The notes under the pieces were generated by a model. The model was not told the origin of the DNA and made no database searches. It saw nothing but the letters and a program-made list of their open reading frames with translations. This document shows positions 5,823 to 10,400 of a stretch of DNA of 10,400 nucleotides, piece by piece; the first letter of the stretch is position 1, and each line of letters starts with the position of its first letter. Origin of the DNA: Chitinophagaceae bacterium (GTDB taxonomy: Bacteria > Bacteroidota > Bacteroidia > Chitinophagales > Chitinophagaceae); assembly GCA_016786525.1 (NCBI GenBank), contig JAEUVW010000351.1, positions 1 through 10,400 on the forward strand, in the 5' to 3' direction. The position numbers and the translations under genes are program-made.

Positions 5823-6404
5823 TTACGAATTTGATGCAAATAAATTTTCTTCTACCAGCTGGCAGATGATGTGCCCGATCATAATATGGCTTTCCTGTAT
5901 ACGGGGTGTATCGTCAGAAGGGATATTGACCAGGTAAGCAGCCAGGCTTTTCATTTTCCCGCCGCCGGAGCCTGTGAAGGCAATGGTGGTCATGCCCATT
6001 TCGTTGGCCTGCTGCAGCGCATTCACGATATTGACCGAGTTGCCGGACGTGCTTAGCCCTACGAGTACATCGCCTTTTCTGCCCATGCCCTTCACCATAC
6101 GGCTATACACGATATCGTAGCCATAGTCGTTGGCCACGGCAGTCAGGTACGAAGTATTGCAATGCAGCGCCTCGGAAGGCAGCGGGTTGCGGTCTGTATA
6201 AAACCTGCCGCTGAACTCCGCGGATAAGTGCTGGGCATCTGCCGCACTGCCGCCATTGCCGCAAAACAATACCTTGTTCCCGTTACGGAAAGCTTCGGTA
6301 ATGACCCTTACCACTTCATCAACGACAGTCAATAAGCGCTCATCTTCAAGAATAGCCTTTTTTACAGCAATGGACGAATGGATAATGTCTTTGATTGTTT
6401 GCAT
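5823..6404 (-). CDS. gmhA: sedoheptulose-7-phosphate isomerase GmhA (SIS domain)
   Basis: GmhA converts D-sedoheptulose 7-phosphate to D-glycero-D-manno-heptose 7-phosphate, the first step of LPS heptose synthesis. The 193-residue length fits the family (about 192). Counting from the ATG at 6404, it shows CGNGGSAADAQHLSAEFSGRF at about 48-68, the phosphate-binding STSGNS at 118-123 and RIQESHIMIGH at 168-178. The zinc and catalytic residues known from E. coli GmhA (His61, Glu65, Gln172, His180) correspond to His59, Glu63, Gln170 and His178 here. A TTG three codons upstream is in frame, but the ATG gives the natural start. It is first in a two-gene operon with gmhB, with its own -7 box 26 nt upstream. 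The heptose kinase and nucleotidyltransferase of the pathway are not in the window. Confidence 0.95.
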   Translation of the reverse strand: MQTIKDIIHSSIAVKKAILEDERLLTVVDEVVRVITEAFRNGNKVLFCGNGGSAADAQHLSAEFSGRFYTDRNPLPSEALHCNTSYLTAVANDYGYDIVYSRMVKGMGRKGDVLVGLSTSGNSVNIVNALQQANEMGMTTIAFTGSGGGKMKSLAAYLVNIPSDDTPRIQESHIMIGHIICQLVEENLFASNS

Positions 6405-6430
6405 AGTTGTCAATGTCGGATAGATATGCC

Positions 6431-6438
6431 CAAAAATA
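6431..6438 (-). promoter_or_regulatory. candidate -7 box of the gmhA-gmhB operon
   Basis: The minus strand reads TATTTTTG, a perfect TAnnTTTG match, 26 nt before the gmhA ATG and downstream of the queA terminator. No clear TTG box is found at the usual spacing. Confidence 0.45.
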
Positions 6439-6497
6439 GAAAAAGCAGCGCAATAAACGGTCAGCAGGACAGATAATGTTTTGCAGCTGATATGAGC

Positions 6498-6536
6498 TAA
6501 AAAAAGATGCCGGGCGAAAACAATCAGCCCGGCATC
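6498..6536 (-). terminator. rho-independent terminator of queA
   Basis: A perfect 10-bp GC-rich stem (GATGCCGGGC at 6506-6515 with its complement at 6527-6536) has an 11-nt loop and is followed on the minus strand by TTTTTTTAG. It begins 19 bp past the queA stop. Confidence 0.92.
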
Positions 6537-6555
6537 CCTGTTCTTATTGAACTCA

Positions 6556-7608
6556 TTAATCGATCACCAGCATGGCGTCGCCGTAGCTGAAGAAGCGGTA
6601 TTTCTCTTTAATAGCAGTGTGGTAAGCCTCCATGGCCAGGTCATAGCCGGCAAAGGCACAGGTCATGATCATCAGGCTGGTCTTAGGCAAATGGAAATTG
6701 GTTACCAGTGAGTTGGCAATCGAAAACTCATGCGGCGGGTGAATGAACAGGTTGGTCCATCCGTCTGCCGGTTTCAGCAGGCCCTGGGCCGTTACCGAGC
6801 TTTCCAGTGCACGCAGGGTAGTGGTACCGATGGCGCAGATCTGGCGGTCTTCTTCTTTTGCTTTGTTGACCAGGTTGGTAGAATATTCGTCGATGGCGAA
6901 ATACTCGGCATCCATTTTGTGCTTGGACAAGTCTTCCACTTCGATCTGGCGGAACGTGCCCAGGCCGATGTGCAAGGTGGTTTCGGCAAATTTCACGCCG
7001 ATGATTTCCAGGCGTTTGATCAGTTCGCGGCTGAAGTGCATACCGGCCGTCGGAGCCGCTACAGCGCCTTCATGCTTTGCATACACGGTCTGGTAGCGTT
7101 CTTTATCTTCAGCATCCGGTTTGCGTTTGATGTATTTGGGCAAAGGCGTTTCGCCGAGCAGGTCCAGCATGGCGCGGAACTCCTGGTCGTCGCCGTCAAA
7201 CAGGAAGCGGATGGTGCGGCCACGGGAAGTAGTGTTGTCAATGACCTCAGCGACCAGCTCATCATTATCGCCGAAGTAAAGCTTGTTGCCTACACGGATT
7301 TTCCTTGCGGGATCAACAATCACATCCCAGAGGCGGTTCACTTTGTGCAGTTCGCGCAACAGGAATACCTCAATCTTGGCACCGGTTTTTTCTTTCTTGC
7401 CGTAGAGGCGGGCAGAGAAAACTTTGGTATTGTTGACGACCATTACATCTTTATCGTGGAAATACTTCTTGATGTCGTGGAACACTTTATGCTCGATTTT
7501 TCCTGTCTTGCGATGCACAATCATCAGGCGGCTTTCTTCGCGTTGTTTACTCGGATGCTGGGCAATCAGGTTCAGGGGAAGATCGAACTTAAATTGAGAT
7601 AACTTCAT
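6556..7608 (-). CDS. queA: S-adenosylmethionine:tRNA ribosyltransferase-isomerase QueA
   Basis: QueA transfers and isomerises the ribose of S-adenosylmethionine onto 7-aminomethyl-7-deazaguanine at tRNA position 34, giving epoxyqueuosine. The 350-residue length matches the family (E. coli about 356). Recognisable blocks are the N-terminus KFDLPLNLIAQHP (7-19), ESRLMIVHR (25-33), GAKIEVFLLRE (76-86), AAPTAGMHFS (184-193), HIGLGTFRQIEVEDL (213-227), GTTTLRALES (261-270), and the C-terminal NSLVTNFHLPKTSLMIM (299-315) and RFFSYGDAMLV (338-348). The ATG at 7608 gives the standard MKLSQF start. It has its own perfect -7 box and terminator, so it appears monocistronic, although readthrough from the upstream barrel gene (86-bp gap, no terminator seen) is possible. 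No other queuosine genes are nearby. Confidence 0.98.
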   Translation of the reverse strand: MKLSQFKFDLPLNLIAQHPSKQREESRLMIVHRKTGKIEHKVFHDIKKYFHDKDVMVVNNTKVFSARLYGKKEKTGAKIEVFLLRELHKVNRLWDVIVDPARKIRVGNKLYFGDNDELVAEVIDNTTSRGRTIRFLFDGDDQEFRAMLDLLGETPLPKYIKRKPDAEDKERYQTVYAKHEGAVAAPTAGMHFSRELIKRLEIIGVKFAETTLHIGLGTFRQIEVEDLSKHKMDAEYFAIDEYSTNLVNKAKEEDRQICAIGTTTLRALESSVTAQGLLKPADGWTNLFIHPPHEFSIANSLVTNFHLPKTSLMIMTCAFAGYDLAMEAYHTAIKEKYRFFSYGDAMLVID

Positions 7609-7640
7609 ATAGGAGTTGAACTATTTTTTGAAGGAGTGGG

Positions 7641-7648
7641 CAAAGGTA
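7641..7648 (-). promoter_or_regulatory. candidate -7 box of queA
   Basis: The minus strand reads TACCTTTG, a perfect match to TAnnTTTG, 32 nt before the queA ATG. No TTG at the right spacing is seen. It lies in the 86-bp gap after the barrel gene. Confidence 0.45.
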
Positions 7649-7694
7649 CGAAATTGGTGAACAGAAACTTCATATCAGGTCTGGGCAACATATG

Positions 7695-10400
7695 CTAAAA
7701 ATCCGTACCTAAAGACAGGTACAGGATCGGTTTCGGGCTTCCGTTCTTATTCCAGGCAGCATCTACACGGAACTGGTAACCCGATAAGGCCATGCGCATA
7801 CCCATACCATAGCCTATGGAAATGCTTTCGGAAGGGTAGTTCAGGGTCACGCTTACCGGTGGCTGGTTCAGTGTCAGTGTTTTGCTCATGTTTTTATCGG
7901 TAGGGAACAAGCCGTTCCAGGCCATGCCCGCATCGGTAAAGGCTACCAGTTGTATACTGCGCAGCAATTTAGACTGGATGGGGCGCCTGATCAGGCTGGT
8001 CAGGATCGGGAAGCGGAATTCCGAATTGGCCAGTGCGTAGCTGTTGCCGTTCCGGGCATTCTGGCGGTATCCCCTCAGGTTGTTGCTCACCGTCTGGAAG
8101 CCAAAGGTCTCCTGGCCTACAGGGGTTTGCGGCGTGGCGTTCTGGTAATTGAGCCAGTTATCCACCCCGCCCATAAAGTACAGGATCTTCTGTTTGCCGC
8201 CGCTGTGCGCTCCTGCCAGGCGGAAGGCCCAGATCAGGTTTTTATAGATTTTAACGTAATTCCGGGCATCAAAGCCGAAGTTGTATACAGCGCCCCCTTT
8301 GTCGTTCATCTGCATCATATACTCCGCAAATACCTTGTAGCGTAAGCCGTTGCGGATATTGGTCGTGATCAGCCTCGAATTGTCAAACACATACTCGATC
8401 CGGCTCATGGTCCAGTACTTCCTGCTGGAAGGGAAGATCAGCGTAAAGGTATCGATGGCTTTGAAGTTGAGCAGGTCCTGGCGTACCCCCAGCTGGAAGC
8501 GGACGCTGCGCATGCGGTCCAGAGGATAGGATGCCGTACCCTGTACCAGGTTAGTGACGGTTTTGCCCAGGCCGATCGTGCTGAACAGGGGAGTGCCGGA
8601 AGAATCGGTAAAATTGAGCGTGTACGGCTGCGAATTGGTATTGCGCAGCAGCGCTACATTCCAATCCAGCCTCCTCTTTACATTCTCGAACTGGAAAAAG
8701 TAGGTGGAGCCCGGGGCGCCGAACGGAAGCTTGAAGCCGCCGACAAAACGGTAATTCTCCATCAGGTCGTCGATGCTGATGGTGACCAGGCCGCCCAGGG
8801 AAGGATTGGCAAACTGGTTGCCGTTCTGGCTGGCAGATTGATAGCGGTTAAACAACAGGTTATTATCCAGGCTGATCGAAAAATCGCTGGCTTTGAAGCC
8901 ATGACGGTAGGACTGCGCTTTCATCTTCATGAAGGTGCTGTCTGCTTCGGGCACCACGATTAGTTCTTCTTCCGGGGCAGCAGCCGTTGCAGTCGTATCG
9001 GCACTACTTTCTACAGGCGTATCAGATGATGTGCCGGAACCAAATTCGCTTTGAAAAATATTGCCGCCTTCCAGCTTAATGCCGCTGATCTTCCTGCTTT
9101 CTGACAGGGAGCGTTTCCCGGAGGCGTTCCGTTTGCTTTGTGGCGCTTCATTGGGGCTGAGTCCTACTTTGTTGCTTTCTTTTTCTACCAGCAAAGAAGG
9201 GGTAACAGGTGCCGCCGGTACATCGATGCCCGGTATCAGCAGGGAGTCAATGTAAGCACAGTAATACCCATCCTGCCGGATCACTTCGGTGACCAGGTTG
9301 CCGGCCGGGTTGTACTGATGGCTGCTGATGCTGTGCGCCAGGTTGGTAGCCGGGACCCAGTAGGCAGAGTCCTGGTTGTATTGGTTCCGGCCAAAAACGA
9401 CCACGTATTTGTTGCGGACGCCATTCACGTCGCTGAGATAGGCAAAATTATCCGTACCAAACTGTATCGGCTGGCTGATCTTGGTGTACTGGTCGGCATC
9501 CGAACAGCGCAACAAAGCAGGGCTTTGGGTCTTGGTATCATAAAAGAAGGCATTCATCGGCCCTGTGGGCAGTTCATTCACTTCCGTCGGTACATTCATA
9601 TTGGCCCTGGGCCTGTTTGAAAGGAACACGATCCCCCGCTTCCGGCCTCCGGTGACGAAGGAAGGCTGTACATCATCCCAGCGGTCGTTGGTCAGGTTGC
9701 GCATGCGCGAACCCTTGATCGCGAAATAATAAAGATCGGTCTGGCTCTTGCGGATCGCAGAAAGAAAAATACCGTTGTTGTCTTCATCTATGGCCATGCC
9801 CAATGCGCGGTCAAAACGGTTGTTGGGGATCACATAGGTCATTACCTTGCCTTTGGTGGCATCGTAAATGCGCAGCCGCATGCCATTGCCCTTCTTGTAC
9901 AGGATGGCCAGCTTATAGCCGGTATTGCTCCAGGTCATCAGGGGGTAGTTGGGGTCGGCCTGCTCCATATAGTTTTTTTCCCCGCCTTCCAGGATGACGG
10001 CTTCTGCCTGTTCGCCTACGGTATGTTTCAGGCACACTTTAAATTCCCCTTCTTTCCATTTTACATAAGCCACATCGGCACCACGCGGGGAGACCAGGAT
10101 ATTCCGGATCACACTGTTGTCTTGCGGTACTTTGATTTTTACAATAGCGTTATCGGTGTTCCGGGTTTGCTTATCAGCCGCGTCCAGGGCATAGGCTTCT
10201 TTGAAGTAGGTCAGGCACGAATCAAAAACTTTCAGCACATTCATATTGTACCGGGCCTTCAGGGCCTTGTTCATATTGCCCTTCGACTTCATGGAGGAGA
10301 GGAGTTCCTTCACCTCTTTTTTACCGTGCCGTTCTGCAATGTATTTCCAGAATGCTTTACCGGTAAGGGTGCCGTTGATGTCTGTAAAAGCATAAAACTT
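7695..10400 (-). CDS. large outer-membrane protein: TolB-like propeller plus C-terminal beta-barrel (5' end beyond window)
   Basis: The frame is open to the right edge, so 901 C-terminal residues are seen; a GTG at 10311-10313 is internal, not the start. Residues 1 to about 75 (FWKYIAERHGKKEVKELL...) resemble the end of the peptidase-MA-like domain that precedes TolB propellers in similar Bacteroidota proteins; any HExxH motif would lie outside. From about 89 to 400 come PD40/TolB-like blades (for example SPRGADVAYV, then NLTNDRWDDVQPSF). A disordered Ser/Thr/Ala/Glu-rich linker spans about 410-480. From about 500 to the end, alternating strands resemble the BamA/Omp85 surface-antigen barrel, ending in a terminal aromatic (LYLSLGTDF), the usual outer-membrane beta-signal. 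The signal peptide is not visible. The function is unknown; envelope assembly or surface proteolysis is a guess. The next gene, queA, is probably unrelated. Confidence 0.85.
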   Translation of the reverse strand, partial: KFYAFTDINGTLTGKAFWKYIAERHGKKEVKELLSSMKSKGNMNKALKARYNMNVLKVFDSCLTYFKEAYALDAADKQTRNTDNAIVKIKVPQDNSVIRNILVSPRGADVAYVKWKEGEFKVCLKHTVGEQAEAVILEGGEKNYMEQADPNYPLMTWSNTGYKLAILYKKGNGMRLRIYDATKGKVMTYVIPNNRFDRALGMAIDEDNNGIFLSAIRKSQTDLYYFAIKGSRMRNLTNDRWDDVQPSFVTGGRKRGIVFLSNRPRANMNVPTEVNELPTGPMNAFFYDTKTQSPALLRCSDADQYTKISQPIQFGTDNFAYLSDVNGVRNKYVVVFGRNQYNQDSAYWVPATNLAHSISSHQYNPAGNLVTEVIRQDGYYCAYIDSLLIPGIDVPAAPVTPSLLVEKESNKVGLSPNEAPQSKRNASGKRSLSESRKISGIKLEGGNIFQSEFGSGTSSDTPVESSADTTATAAAPEEELIVVPEADSTFMKMKAQSYRHGFKASDFSISLDNNLLFNRYQSASQNGNQFANPSLGGLVTISIDDLMENYRFVGGFKLPFGAPGSTYFFQFENVKRRLDWNVALLRNTNSQPYTLNFTDSSGTPLFSTIGLGKTVTNLVQGTASYPLDRMRSVRFQLGVRQDLLNFKAIDTFTLIFPSSRKYWTMSRIEYVFDNSRLITTNIRNGLRYKVFAEYMMQMNDKGGAVYNFGFDARNYVKIYKNLIWAFRLAGAHSGGKQKILYFMGGVDNWLNYQNATPQTPVGQETFGFQTVSNNLRGYRQNARNGNSYALANSEFRFPILTSLIRRPIQSKLLRSIQLVAFTDAGMAWNGLFPTDKNMSKTLTLNQPPVSVTLNYPSESISIGYGMGMRMALSGYQFRVDAAWNKNGSPKPILYLSLGTDF

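Noticed and set aside
6405..6413. Upstream TTG start for gmhA
   Set aside because: The ATG at 6404 gives a length and motif spacing closer to known GmhA, and rare start codons are not needed.
6730..7602. 290-codon plus-strand open frame across queA
   Set aside because: It is antisense to queA with a composition typical of shadow frames and no family resemblance.
7675..7694. CATAT/ATATG inverted repeat just after the barrel gene stop
   Set aside because: The stem is only 5 bp, AT-rich and has no U-tract; it is not a credible terminator.
10311..10313. GTG as the start of the barrel protein gene
   Set aside because: The reading frame continues without a stop to the window edge, with sequence resembling the tail of a peptidase-like domain, so the gene is cut by the edge.

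Overview
The window looks like chromosomal DNA of a Bacteroidota bacterium, most likely a Chitinophagaceae (Chitinophaga-like) species. Four things point that way: the close matches of the encoded proteins to my memory of that group, the lack of convincing Shine-Dalgarno sequences, perfect TAnnTTTG (-7) promoter boxes 27-33 nt before three genes, and a TolB-propeller/beta-barrel fusion protein. It is mainly a housekeeping region, with no phage, IS transposase, CRISPR array, tRNA or rRNA visible.

Layout. Positions 1-1242 (minus strand) hold the N-terminal part of clpX, which runs off the left edge, preceded by a small STAS-domain gene. A 131-bp divergent promoter region with two interleaved inverted repeats separates these from clpC (plus strand, 1374-3917), which ends in a strong hairpin terminator. 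A lone Mla-type ABC ATPase gene follows (plus strand, to 4799). Positions 4800-5236 are non-coding and packed with palindromes, resembling a cluster of REP-like elements. Downstream everything is on the minus strand: gmhA-gmhB (heptose biosynthesis, two-gene operon, 6404-5237), queA (7608-6556) with its own terminator and promoter, and a large outer-membrane protein gene whose 5' end lies beyond position 10400.

Functional themes. ClpX and ClpC are AAA+ unfoldases that normally feed ClpP, so the left part is a protein quality-control locus with a small STAS protein of unknown role beside it. The ABC ATPase (lipid transport), GmhA/GmhB (LPS-core heptose) and the barrel protein all concern the envelope. 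QueA makes the queuosine precursor on tRNA.

I found no clearly undescribed system. The points most worth a second look are the interleaved dyads between the STAS gene and clpC, the palindrome cluster at 4841-5157, the altered active-site/zinc-loop residues of the GmhB-like phosphatase, and the ABC ATPase that lacks a neighbouring permease.
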